Part shown: piece after piece, positions 49,901 to 62,433 of the stretch
How positions within the stretch are numbered: the first letter of the stretch is position 1
How the letters are laid out: each line of letters starts with the position of its first letter
From: Pomacea canaliculata
Taxonomy: Eukaryota; Mollusca; Gastropoda; Architaenioglossa; Ampullariidae
NCBI RefSeq assembly: GCF_003073045.1
Contig: NC_037590.1
Span: forward strand, 27,554,449-27,618,448
DNA: 64,000 bases
Direction of reading: 5' to 3'
Made by a program: the position numbers and the translations under genes
The notes under the pieces: model-generated
What the model was told of the DNA's origin: nothing
Databases searched by the model: none
Seen by the model: the letters and a program-made list of their open reading frames with translations, nothing else

Positions 49901-52900
49901 AATTTAAAGTTGACTCAAATTTTACTAAAATCAGGTTGTTGAGGTGTAGCGATGTTAGTAAAAATGTAAGAAAAAAAAAAGAGAGAGAAACCTGTGCATT
50001 GTGTGAGTGTTATGTGTCTAGGTCTGTGCATGTATAGGTGTATTTCTGAGTGCATGCATGCAGATTAGGGGCATTTTGCATGCATAAATGTGAATGATTT
50101 TGGAGTAACTGCATATTCATACCAATGTCTGTGTATTGTTTACGAAAGAATTGGTTTCATGAAGTGCACTTGTACAACTGAATCTAAATGCATTTCTTAA
50201 AACATGAATTCACTAATAAATCCTAATATTAGCAGGTGGTAACATGAAATACCTGGAGGTGCCGAGGCAAATATGCTGTAAAGAATTGCAGTAACTGGCA
50301 ACGTAGAGCTACTGGATCAAAGCAGGTGCAAACCTAATCATGCACTTACCCCCAAATCAACAGCGGATGTGTTGAACACAGGCTTGAAAGATGAACTAGG
50401 TTTCTGAATATCATACAACTCAACCAACTCAACATTAGTTTGTAAGATATATGGGCCAGATTCCACAGAAAATACTAGCTGAATGGACAGAATACCAGTT
50501 CACAACACAACTTTTCCTTGACAATAATTTTGTTTTGGAAGGGTTTTGTGATCTAGAACTATTTTCTGCCTTTTGACTTCTTGTTGTTTCCAAGCTTACC
50601 ACCTCCAACACCCTTCTCCAGCTATCTAAGATGATTACTGTTATGACAATATTCCTCCAGACTAAATGTTACGTGGTTTCTTAGCCATGCAAATGTGTCA
50701 AATTATATCAAATGACTAAATGCCATTTAGTAAGTCTTTAAAGGCACTCTACACAAGTGTTCAGATTACAAAATAAAAAAAAAAAGAATTATGCCTTTCA
50801 TTACACAGAAACTATAGCTACAAATTGAGTTGTCACTGTCATATTAATTAGATAAAGAATTGTGTGTTTTACCAATATACTATTTATATATCACTACAAT
50901 TGACCAGAGACAATCTGGTTCAAAACAATCTCAAAAATTTTTCTTGTGCATTTTGTGAAACTCCCCGGCTGCATGATTAGTTGCCAACATTTAGATGAAA
51001 ACCTTAAGACCAAGCTGCCACATCTTTGCTATCTGTATTAAGTGGCAGTCCACACACAGATAGGTCTATGCCTATCTTTTAGCTTCCACTGGTGTTTGAA
51101 GCTTTGTAATGGTTTGGTATCTTTGTATTGTACTTAAAATCTTAAATCAAAAGATTGGGTCACGCTGATAAAGAATGCAGGCTTCATTATAAAAATGCTA
51201 CAAAAAAAAAAAAACAACAAAAAAAAACAACCAAAGAAATTTATGGACAAATGCCTCAGCAAGTCTAACCACAAATCTACGATAACATGTTTTATTGCTT
51301 GTCAGTGTCATGATTATTTTTATATCAGTTCTGGTTTGAAAGAATGGAGTGTATCATTGTTGGTTCATAGTAGATCATTGTGTTTTCTTTGCCCTTTCAT
51401 GGAATAGTAAGTAATTCATGAAAAAAAGTACAGGTAAAAAAGTGAACAGAAAAACTTCTAAATTACACAGAATTACCCAATGCAACTGCAAAATGTTGGA
51501 TAATATGAATGATGCAGTATTTAATATTTTTTTTAAAATGTGTTGTTTTTTTTTGGTTTTTTTTGACTGAGTACGGTGATGATAAAAGAGATGAAGTACT
51601 TACATCAGGAGTAATTTCATTTTGCAGCAATGCATCTCTAGAAGTTGCTCCCAAGTGGGCAGCCATCTGCAGCACATTACACAGTAATCAGAATTAGCCT
51701 GCCTGTCACCCTGGCTTGAATTACTGCATGGCGAATTACTAGAGTTCTATTTCACTAGTACCACTATAAAATTGATTTATGATTTGAATTAAAGACATTG
51801 CCAAGACACACAGTACTTTCATTATCTCAATCTCTAAAATGTGAAGGCTACAGGTTTCAAACACAAATTATCAGCACAACTGCTCCAATCTCTTATAGGT
51901 TTGCTTCATCAAGAATGTGGCTGCACTTAAAAATGCTGATATCTACTTTGTGACCTAAAGTGCTACATGAAGAAAGGTCTGGGATTTTTCTTTCTATCAA
52001 AGACAGCAGTGAAAATATCACAGAAACACAAAAAATAAACAAAGAATGCATAGGTATAACATAGTTTACAAACAAAGTGCCTGTAACTAACCTGGTTAAA
52101 ATAAAGAACCCATTAAAAAAAAAAGGGAATAAGACTGGAATTAGACTGCTCAAGCTCGATGAATACATCACACAGACACGTGGTTCACTAAATTAGTAAG
52201 GCAATCCAAGTAAGATAATCATTAAAGCTTTTCTGCACTTACCCTCATCTTTTTTTTATGCTGGGCTCGCTCAACAAAGGGTTTGACAAGGAGGAGAATA
52301 GGTATACAGAGAACAGCAGATATCACAAACGCTGTTTGCAGAGGTTGCTGCAATCATAAACAACAGTTCTATTTTATTTAATAGCTACAACTTTTTAAAG
52401 TATGCAACACAAAGAATGATACATGAAAACATTTCACATATCCTGATTCGCTTATCTTTACATCAGCTAGTTTACATCTTGTACGAGTTTTGAACATTTG
52501 GCTTCTTTTCCTCATTTCCCATTTGTCACCAGACACTAATTAATATACATACAGTGCATCTAAATAGGCATATAAATGTTTCTTGCAATGTTTTGTCTGT
52601 CAGATTTTCACAGAACTGTACCTGGCCGTCATAAATGATCCACTGTGAACACTTGACCTTTAATGCATAGTCAGTACTATTCCTTTCTGGTACTTGTACA
52701 TAGGTCATCATGAACATGTTGATATAATCTATTTAACATGACAAAGAAGAACACAAAAGGAAATTAGCAACACAAATTTGTGATTTATTTTCATGGTTTT
52801 ATAATCGTGTAACATATTCTAAGTCTGAAGATGGGTTTTTTTTGTTCACCTTATTCCCTTCTTGAAAAAAAAAGATGATAAAATTCTCACAATATCATTT

Positions 52901-55900
52901 ACAAGGTTAAATCATGCTTGAATTTGATTTTTATGCTTGTTTGAAAGCACATTTTATAAGTCTAATTATATAATAGTTATCTTACGTTGATGCGGAACTC
53001 ATCAAGAGTAAATTAGTTGAAAAATCAAGTCAGTTATTATTAAGGCAGGATCACTATAAGTCATCCCTGGGGTCCTCCGAGGGACCCCCTCTCCTTATTA
53101 TGTCAAGGATTAAAACATCTTTTATGATAATGTATGAAATATTTTATACAGAAATGAGTAAAATATAAAAAAGAAATTAATTTTTAAAGAATAAATCCTT
53201 ACGAATGAGCAAAGCTGGAGAACACTGGGAGTCCTCGGTCTGAATAGTTGCCCATTTCAGGAAGATTAAAGCAACCAAGTATCCAAAGAGACACAGGAGG
53301 AAGATGCACTCAGGAATGAACTCCACAAAAATGCTCAGATAATGTCGGAAGTGTCTGCAGTAAACATCAAACTCTTTATTAAGATGATGGATAATGAACA
53401 GGAAGAAGAAAGAAGGTAGAATATCTGTAACAAATCTTCATTTAAGGTAAATTTTCCACACAAAAAAAAAATGCACTGTGCTTTTTTGAAAAGGCTAACA
53501 TACAAAGTTTGTAAAAATGTTTGTGTATAGGTGGCCCTTACAATATTATAAACTTACACTGCTATATTCATGACCAGCATAAAATTATTCCTTTGAGGAA
53601 AAAAAAATAATTTTTTTTATCTTGATTCATGATCTACATGTTCTTAACATTTCATTTGAACCTATTTCTAGTGCTGACTCAATGAAACTGTACCTGTAAC
53701 CTTGTGTGAGCTCCTAGTCTACGAGGGACTTATAGAGGCGAAAGCTCAAAGTTTGTATATAAGAATGTTGAATTGCCTTCCATTCCTGATAGACAATGTC
53801 TACACAAAATTGGTCTTACAAGCTTACAAGTGTAGAATTGCAAAAGATGGGAGGTATACAGATTTGACAGACTTGAATTGCAGTGAGGCCTGACTAAATA
53901 ATCAAAAACCATGAAGTTTGTGCCCAGATTTAGTATAAATATTTTGTGTGTATATATATATACTACCATTCACAATGAACTCTAGAATTTAAGGTTGTTA
54001 CTTGTTTACTAATTTTGATTATTTGCATGTTGTGCTAGGCAGGAAGGGTGGGGGGTGGGGGGTGGGGGAGAGAATTGGTGTTCTACGCCGAGCCAGCAGC
54101 TGGCTATATCACGGTAAGGCAGCCAGCCCTGTAAACAGATGCCACATGCAGAGAAAGAACAGCATGCCCAAAACGAGAGCTGAACCCAGGGCAGCCCCTC
54201 ACTGTATTGGTGACAGATGCTAACTGTTGCACCACCGGACCGCCCGTGCTAGGCGGGAAAGCCTCAGCAAAATCTGTTCTTTGTTTTATTTGTTTGAGTG
54301 AAAGAGCACACATCAGACTGTAGGTGATTGTAACACCTGTCAAATGATGCCAATGCCAGAGGCTCATAGGTCTTGGAGTTTAAGTATGTCTAGATAGGCC
54401 AAGTTGCAGGTCAGAAAGAGGGAACAAGAGGAAGGTCGCTCTCGAGAGGTTAGTCAGCAGATCCATAATGTCCTAGTAAGTACAACATCCCACACGGTAA
54501 ATGGTAAAGGTAGATGACGGCATCACCCTGTAGCCTTTCATGATGATGAGAACAAGCCTCTCATGGAACAATCAGAGAAAGAAGTCTGTTAGACAAGGAG
54601 TAATCTCTTCAAGCACCAGGTGAAGTATGTTGCCATCTAGAAAAAAAACTTTTCACTTTCTATTGTATGTCTTTAGACTGGAGGGTCAACAAGTAGTCAC
54701 AATTCTTTCTAACGCTCAGTATTAGAATCTCAGGCAAACAGCTGCTGAGAAAACACCCACATGCGAAGTTCAGCTTCTCTGAGGTAGAGAAGTGAAAACC
54801 TGGACAGTTTGAGAAAATGAGCTTGAGCCGAGAACTGGCAGGACCCATGGCACACTGAGGGGCATGTCTGCCAAATCAGTCATCCATGCTTTCTCCCATC
54901 TCAAGAGGGCAACAAGAAGTATCTTGGCAGTCATCTTCCAGAGTCTTATGTGGCAGAATAATCAGTGGAAATGCATATGCCATTATTCTATTCCATGGAA
55001 TGGAGAGGGTGTGACTGTCCAAGCCTGAGGACCTTGTACCAGAGACACAAAAGTTGACAATGTTGCATCCCAGCATGTGGCAAAGATGTCAACCTGCACC
55101 TGGTAAAAAGTCTGACATATCTGCTGAAAGACTGAGGAAGCAGGGACCCCTCCATAGGAGATCCTTGCACTTTCCTGTTGAGGGCAGGGTGAGAACATTC
55201 TGCTCAAGCATTTGTGTCATGTGAGCCAAATCCCATGATCTACACTGCACCACAACTAAATCTTCCAGACTCAAAGAAAGACTTGGAAACTGAGAGCCAC
55301 CCAACCTCTGCACATGACATGACCAGGAAGAAGTACAAAACATACACTGAAGGTACCAGTTGTGTGATGACTTAAACACCCTGCAGCTGGAACCTTCATT
55401 CTGGGTTCTTGTGGCAGACAAAATGACGCTGAGTACTACAAAGCACTACTAACAAGTCTCTGCTTCTTTTTTCCTTCAAATAATGTTGGTTAATTGAACA
55501 GGAAACTTGTTGACAGTATGTCACAAGCAGCACTAGAGGAAGGTAGCAGCAGGAAGCAGCCAGATGGTTCCATGAAAAAAAAATTGACAAAAAATATCCA
55601 TAAATTACAATAAAGAAAAGCTGGCCACTTTCTCACACTTCAGACATAAGCAGCTGTCTGGTATTTTTCAACATTCTATGGTACAAAGCAAAGCACAGCA
55701 AGAGAAGGCTGGAGAGCTGAAACACAAAAACTGAACTTTACAGCTGTCTGAGGGCTGTTGTTTACCTGACCAGTGGCAGGCATGCACCAGCTCACTGTCA
55801 GGGAATCAATCTTCCATAATTAAAAAGTAAATTATTTATTATGGTCATGTCATCTGGTAAGGTAAAAAAGTTTTCTAAAATATAGAATTCAAGGATGGGG

Positions 55901-58900
55901 TATTGTTGTACCATCTTCCCCTGAGTTACGAGTACATACCTTATCTCCCTTACTTGATGTAACTTGAAATTTCAATGATGAAATTAGAATGCAATTTACA
56001 GTCAGATCTTTCTGGTTTAGTGACACATTGTTCACTATAACGAACTGTAATAAAATTGATAAAACTAAAAGAATGACAAATATGAACTCACAGGTGGTTG
56101 AAGAAACTCAGGCAAATACCAAAGAACATCTGAGTTATACCAATGATTACAGCCAGTTTCATCTTGAGGGAGTTGAGGAATGCAATCTTGTTCTTGGCAG
56201 GTTGCCAGACCTGTGAACAGAAAAATCCAAAGCATCAAAATATCATACAAGTTTTTCTTTCAACACTTACTATTGACTACCAAAATCCTCCTGGCAAAGA
56301 TGAGATTTCAAAACTTTTTCAAATAGAAAGTTAACCACACAAAGACTTAATTTTTAGCTGTTTGGAGCCATATCAAAGGTCATGTCTTGGCTCAGCTCCC
56401 GTTTCAGTAGCCTTACATGCTAAAAAATCACAGGAATCATAATTTCTATGCAGAAAATATTACCTCTTCTGGCCCATGCCCTACCTAAAAAACACAAAAA
56501 TCAGCCCCACACTGGATGTGATTTACCAGTCAAATGTGAGGAAATTATTTGTACTTGATGAAACTGTGAACAACACTCTAACATACAGGGTCAACTCCAA
56601 TTGGATAAGGGTAGTGCTTCCTGAAGGATATGAGGGGATCCAGTGTCAGCATCTCGTTATTTTCCAGGGCATTTTCACTGTAACATGCAAGGAAAAAAGT
56701 AACTAACCGCTTAGAACATATGAACATTCATGGTAGTCAAATTAGACAATGACATCAAACAAATGCAAAAATGAAACAGACAACACACAGTGATAAAGTA
56801 TAAATTGAGGCATCATAAGCAACCTCTACTGGGTCAGCATGGTGTGAACAAACCATGTTTAAAGATGAATGGTGAAATAAACGCAGGATTGATGAAAACA
56901 CCTTCACCACCTTATGTACTACCTTCTTTGGACCCCCACCAACCCCCTTAGTACTTATGCAGTTATTGTTAACTTAGCATCAGTCCTCACAAAAGGCATA
57001 TAAATTTAAAGCAGGTAATTAGTTTAGTCTTGCCTGATGTTTGCTGCAGACCAAGATGAGCCGAAGATGTTTGTGGATTTAGAGAAAACATCATTGTAGA
57101 TCATCCCAGTATAAATTGAGAACAGACCCATAAACATGATGATGTAGCGACCACCAAAAAATGTATTCCATATCTGAAATTCCAATGAAATTGCATAGCA
57201 ACTGGGCAATCAGGTAAGTTTTTATAGTTCTGAGCATAGCTCTTCTCAATTTCAGCATTTATATTCAAAATAAACAACAGATCAAGCAATGGATCAAAAA
57301 TGGTTTGCCAAGAGGATGTATGTAGATTTATTATGCCTGCATACAAATCTGAATCTCATGAATCCATGAACTGTTAAAAAACATTTTCAAGTCAATAGTT
57401 ATAGAGAATCCTGTGGGTCCATGTAGAAACATTATGAAAGATTCTGATAATGTCAGCTGTTGCTCTGAAAGGAGGATAGGACCTTTTCTGTTGACTAATG
57501 CTAGATTTTGAGTTCACAGTTTTATTACTGTGAAATGCCCTCCAAGTTATGGTAGACTGATCCAGTCCTAGACCATCAATGGCTTTCTATTTCCATAATT
57601 CACATAGTACCCACTGGTCAAGACTTTTTTGTTTAGTTTTTTTTTTTTTGTCCTCATCACATGCTAGTAAAATGCTGTCCCCTCACCTTGTTCAGTTGTT
57701 GGTGAGATGTTGGAGATCACAAGTTTGTTCGAGCCTGATTTTTATGAGCTGTGTTCTTCTCATCTCCCTTACCTCATCCAACCCTCTACAGAGTCAACTA
57801 CCTATTCCTAGCAGCTGGATTGACTGAGGGAAATTTTGCTGTGCCATACAGGTATTGAACCAGTGTGCCTTCGTGTTCAGACACTAATTCTCTAACCCCT
57901 AAGCAATATTCTTCTATATGCTAGTAACTCTGTTAAATCAGCACCACAAACACACCACACCACAATTACTTTTCTCTACAAGACAAAAATGACATACCTC
58001 ATTGGTTGAGCGCTTTGCCATGTGCTGTCTTTCAGTGACAACCATCCACAGGCCAAACAAAAACATGATGAAACCATGGCCAGCATCGCCAAACATGATG
58101 GCAAAGAGGAAAGGAAAGGTGATGATGGTGTACAAAGCTGCAGACATGTTAAACCAACAGCTGTTTACCAATAAAGCCAACATCTGAGCAAGAAGCATAC
58201 TTTATTTGTTAATTTCCTCAAAAACTTCTCTAAAATTCTACATACAAGTTTTGTGAAAATATCAAATCCAAACAATCCAATCAGTATGAGTTTGCTTACA
58301 AGGATTAACCTCCAGGTAAGTGGCTACACCATATGCGCTGACAATATTTTGAAAGCCATTGGTGAACTTGTTGGTTTTGAAGTAAGTGGGTGGTGCCTTT
58401 TTGGTGCGCATAGTCTGAATGATGCTGGGCACATTGCTGCCACTTATTTTCTGAAATACAGCACATAACAGGCAATAGTCAATGGATCTTGTAGTTGGCA
58501 GATTTTTTTCTTTCACAGAAACAAACACGTAAAACTGTGTTTCTGAAAGTTTTTTTTTTCTCTTTCCATAATACCTAACAAGAGTGTTATATCACATAAC
58601 AAAACCAAGGATCTTTGTGGCTTCATGTCATACTAACCTCCCCAGTTTTCAGGGCTGCACGAATATCATCCAGAGCATTGACTGGGCACCAGCATTCTGC
58701 AATGAGGGAATTCTGAGAGACATCAAAGTTGAACATATTGAGAGTGTGGTATATGGCCTTGATTTTCTCCACCTTGATCATCCATGATCTGATCTCCTTT
58801 TGTGCTGCAACCAGCACACGGCTGCGATGTTCTTCAGTTTGACTCAAGACCTTTCATTAAAACAGAAATAATTCTTACCTCAAATAATTCTTTTGGCAAG

Positions 58901-61900
58901 CTTAGAAATGTCAACATGTTTACCCTTAGGATGACCACCTGTAACAAGGAGCACATCATTTCAAGGAAAAACCTGCTATTTTGATTTAGTCTGTTTAATC
59001 AGTTCCAGGTTAAACAAATATAATGCTGTGACCTTCACAGCAATTCTTGTAATTTTAAGGATTTTCCCCTAATAATAATGGGAAACCTATTAAGGTAAAC
59101 AGGCCTGGAAATGTTTATCATACTATTTCAAAAGTTATTTCCTGGTGTTGGGCTTTAATGTTAAATAGGGACATTGTACTGTGAACATGACAGACACTAA
59201 TTCTCATACCATATAGAGAGGTATATTGGCATGTGTCTGTGGGAGGCAAGTGCATGGAGGTCATTTATACCCTCTTAGATCAAATGGTATTTTTCTGGGT
59301 CAAAATAATTCATACATGTCCTAGATTTTTTTTTAAAGTTTGACAAATGGCTGATATATTAAAGAAAAAGCAACTGAAATCCGATGCTGGCTAAGAGCTG
59401 TAGGCTCAACATTTAACATGGAATTCATTGATGACTAAATTTTTGAGTACAAAGATAAAAAAATCAATTAAAGCTGTCTTCAGCAGGCAAAACTAGGCTC
59501 ACAGTTTTAAGATCATACAGTCGTGTATTGACTCCCTTTAACATTTCCTCTCTCTCCTGTGGTGCCTCAGGACATGGATATAGGGTTGCTTTGAATCTGT
59601 GAACAGAATTTTTCAAAAACAATATATCCAATACAAATCCCATAAGACCAGTGCCTAGTGCTTAGAGGGCAAGATCATTAACACTTTTTATAAAAATATT
59701 TTTAATAACAGTGAGGTTCTTTAGATGTGACAGTAATATGGTAATTTTCAAAGCTAAAGGTTTTTAAACAAGAGATGCAAGTACTATATTTATAAGCCCT
59801 TCATATTTTCTATGAGTTCACGATCTACTTTTATTTCACCATCAATTTTTAGATCTGCATTTACTGTATGCATTCTGATGCATGCTGGATTCGTGATTCT
59901 TGACTTCTTTTGGATAAAAAAAGGTTGAGACTGACTTCTCATCAATTAATGGTTTACCACAACCTATCACTTCATGTGATTCAAATTCACATTTATTCAC
60001 TTTTAGCAATTGATATGCATCAAAGTAGTGATTTATAAAACACTTGTTCCAAGAATGTACTGTACTGTACTCTTGTCTGTTTTCTTTTACCAAGCATTGC
60101 ATCTTTCCTCTTCGAATTCAACTCGTGCAGATAATGCTATTTTCAGAAATACTTTTATTTTCTCCACAAATCCAGGTGTGATTAAGAGAAAAACATTATT
60201 TCTTATGACTCTTCATTATAAAATACCACCTGAATATGTTTTTGTAATACTTTTATGTGATTTTTCCTGAGCGCTTGTGTTGCTTTTTAAATTTGTTTCT
60301 ATTTGTGACTCAGTCTTTCTGCAAAACTGTGGAGCTTGACCTCATGATCAGCAAGTTTGCAAAAGAAGCGTATTTTTAAAAAATTAATATTTCTGCAAAG
60401 CAAAGAAATTCTCAAGATGTCATACCCTTCACAAATTTTCTTCACTTTTGATTTCAGCTGTTCTCCTTGAAAGAATATGATGAAAACACTCTTGTGAATA
60501 GGATCCCCCTGCAAATACCAGCATAGGGATTTGCATGTAAACATCTTGAAATAGAAAATTCTGAAACACATTTAAATTATCAGGCAACAATACCTTTCTC
60601 TGAATGGAGAAGGCAATGTGGAAAATGACAACTCTGTAAAGAGACAATGAGTACTTACAGTGACAGGGTCTTCCAAGGGTTGCATAATTTCCTCATGGCG
60701 CAAAAACACATTGCCACGGCATGCAAACCACAGGAGACGCTCAAAACCTGGCATCTTTTCTCTTGGAATCACCCCAGCAACAAACCTGTTGATGTTAGTA
60801 ACAAAGGGTGGGATTAGAAAGGTTAATGAAAATAGAAGAAAAAAAGGACTGACTAAGAGCAAGAGAACAGCAGATGGAGGGGATTAAAGAAACGAAGAAA
60901 ACAAGATCTAGTGTTGGGCTTGGTTACTTGAAAGAAAATATGTCTAGGCTTATCTTGGGGAACAACAAGCAAAAGTAATCCTGAAAAAAGCTGCCCAATC
61001 CCTTTGAAGGCTGCTAGAGGACAATGCCAATCTTGGCATTAATGATCAAGCAACCGATTACACTTCAATTGTTTTGTAACAAACCTACAGTTTCCTGTTA
61101 CCTTGTTAGTTTATTCCTTGTTACTCCTCGAGGAGCATAGGGACGAGATACCTTACATCATTTTTTCCCTTTAACTTCTACGCAGCCATTTTCTTATGGC
61201 TTATAAATGGCTTTATATGGTTGGAAATGAAATCAGAACAGTTCATGCAAATTAGTTTCACTCTTTAAGCATAACGCTCCTCTACCACTAGGCCAGCTAC
61301 ATTCAGAGATGCACACTTTGACTTATTCTCCTTGATTGGCTGCATGCCAAAGCTGTCAAAGCTACCAAGCTCACTTTGCTCAGATTCAAGATTATAGGTG
61401 TTCTTCACTTAAAATAATGTAAAGGACTAGGTACTTTCTTCTGTGTTTCAGGATGCAGCCATGGATGGTGAGTTTAATCAAATTGATATATCAGCCATTA
61501 CAAACCAAGCCCAATTAATTACAAGACTGTACAAGAACTTCTGGTCTCATGAGCATTCCACAGTCAGGTTATATTACTTTCTGTAACACACTTACTGCAC
61601 AAAACAATAACACTAACTTGAGTCTCATTTTAGTCATTTGCTTTTAGTGAGTAACCTACAGACCCTAGCTGTATTGAAGCAGCATGTCCTGTTGTAATAG
61701 CTGATTCCTCTGGAGCTGTTTCATGATGCATGTCATCAACCATGCTATGAAGATCCTCACCATGCTGTAAGAACAATCCACCATTGAATCTTTTAAAGTG
61801 CACTGAAAACACGCCTCTTCATTGAACAACAGTCCACATAATGCTATTTCTTTTCCCCACCCTCAACTGTACTGTTGTTCATCCTTCAATTCCTTCGTAT

Positions 61901-62433
61901 GTTGTCCATGTCCATTGTTTCAAACACTAAGAACACTCTCCTAACAAGCGTGAGTATGCACTATACAAATTAGGCATTTGCTATTATTTAGTGCAAGATT
62001 GTAGATCTTTTTTTTTTTAGGATGAATATCTTAAGTATCAACACAATCAACTTGTATGATACTTCATGCACCTAACTTTACTGAAAGGCTTTTCCATTTG
62101 AAAACTAAGTTGAGATGGCTTAGCAAATGTTGCTGCTTTTATGTTTTAAACAGAATTTAAACATGCTTAAAAGAATACAGGTACAGAAGACACTTTACAA
62201 AGGAACATGAAAAAGGCATATGGGACTTTTACTCTGTGCACTATATATATCTAATGTAAAAAGACTCTTGATCTGCGAAGAAATACATGAAATGCAATAC
62301 TTACAGTATGAAGAAATAACTGAGTCTTTGTCATGACTTCCTTAAGTTCTGACAGCTCTTGAGAATTGCGCTTGAGTGCTTCATTATTGGTGTTGACTTC
62401 CCGTAGTTCGCTTTCAATTTTTTCAAATGTTGC
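43981..62433 (-). CDS. ATP6V0A1: V-type H+-ATPase 116 kDa subunit a (N-terminal exons missing)
   Basis: Subunit a is the stator of the membrane V0 sector; its C-terminal half forms the proton half-channels. Twenty-one exons give about 796 residues and the stop; roughly 115 N-terminal residues lie beyond the window. Exons: 62433-62305, 61764-61664, 60785-60659, 60508-60426, 59596-59503, 58850-58638, 58450-58300, 58137-57998, 57173-57034, 56677-56587, 56210-56092, 53354-53203, 52728-52622, 52347-52243, 51666-51604, 50403-50350, 48282-48253, 46597-46502, 46336-46219, 45254-45080, 44083-43981. Landmarks: [90 protein letters not shown] (holding the essential arginine) and [19 protein letters not shown]. 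The 57034 intron has a GC donor, and frame supports it. Exons 51666-48253 are small, phase 0 and poorly conserved. Which paralogue it is (a1 to a4) cannot be told from this. Confidence 0.96.
49290..49410. repeat. Tandem repeat of about 48 bp, 2.5 units
   Basis: Units starting at about 49290, 49340 and 49387 repeat TGGACCAAATAT, ACTTCCACAA, GGTGTCCACACAAGC with small differences. It lies in the V-ATPase intron between the 54-nt and 30-nt exons. Confidence 0.75.
54047..54245 (-). mobile_element. tRNA-derived SINE, family A, copy 3
   Basis: On the minus strand the element starts GGGCGGTCCGGTGGTGCAAC, passes the A- and B-box-like segments and CTCTGCATGTGGCATC, and ends in a C-rich (CCCCCCA)n tail. 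It is flanked by near-perfect 15-base direct repeats, GTGCTAGGC(A/G)GGAA, at 54032-54046 and 54246-54260. It lies in a V-ATPase intron, in sense with that gene. Confidence 0.85.
54390..55590. other. Anonymous intronic block
   Basis: This part of the 2.7 kb V-ATPase intron is less AT-rich than its surroundings and has several overlapping minus-strand open frames (for example 55421-55089 and 55590-55396). None resembles a family I know. It may be an old transposon insertion, but I found no terminal repeats or target-site duplication. Confidence 0.3.
57650..57910 (-). mobile_element. tRNA-derived SINE of a second type
   Basis: Read on minus, the sequence starts TTGCTTAGGGGTTAGAG (A-box-like, 57906-57891) and continues to GGTTCAATACC (B-box-like, 57861-57851), 30 bases apart as in tRNA genes, followed by a non-tRNA body. 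The body's far end is not sharply defined. It sits in the V-ATPase intron between the exons at 57998 and 57173 and differs from family A. Confidence 0.55.
61108..61310 (-). mobile_element. SINE with palindromic 3' end, copy 3
   Basis: On minus, a tRNA-like head (TAGCTGGCCTAGTGGTAGAG, 61299-61280) is followed by about 130 bases of AT-rich body and then CCCTATGCTCCTCGAGGAG and TAACAAGGAATAAACTAAC at 61143-61108. This is the only copy in the window where head and tail occur together. It lies in the V-ATPase intron between the 61664 and 60785 exons. Confidence 0.55.
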
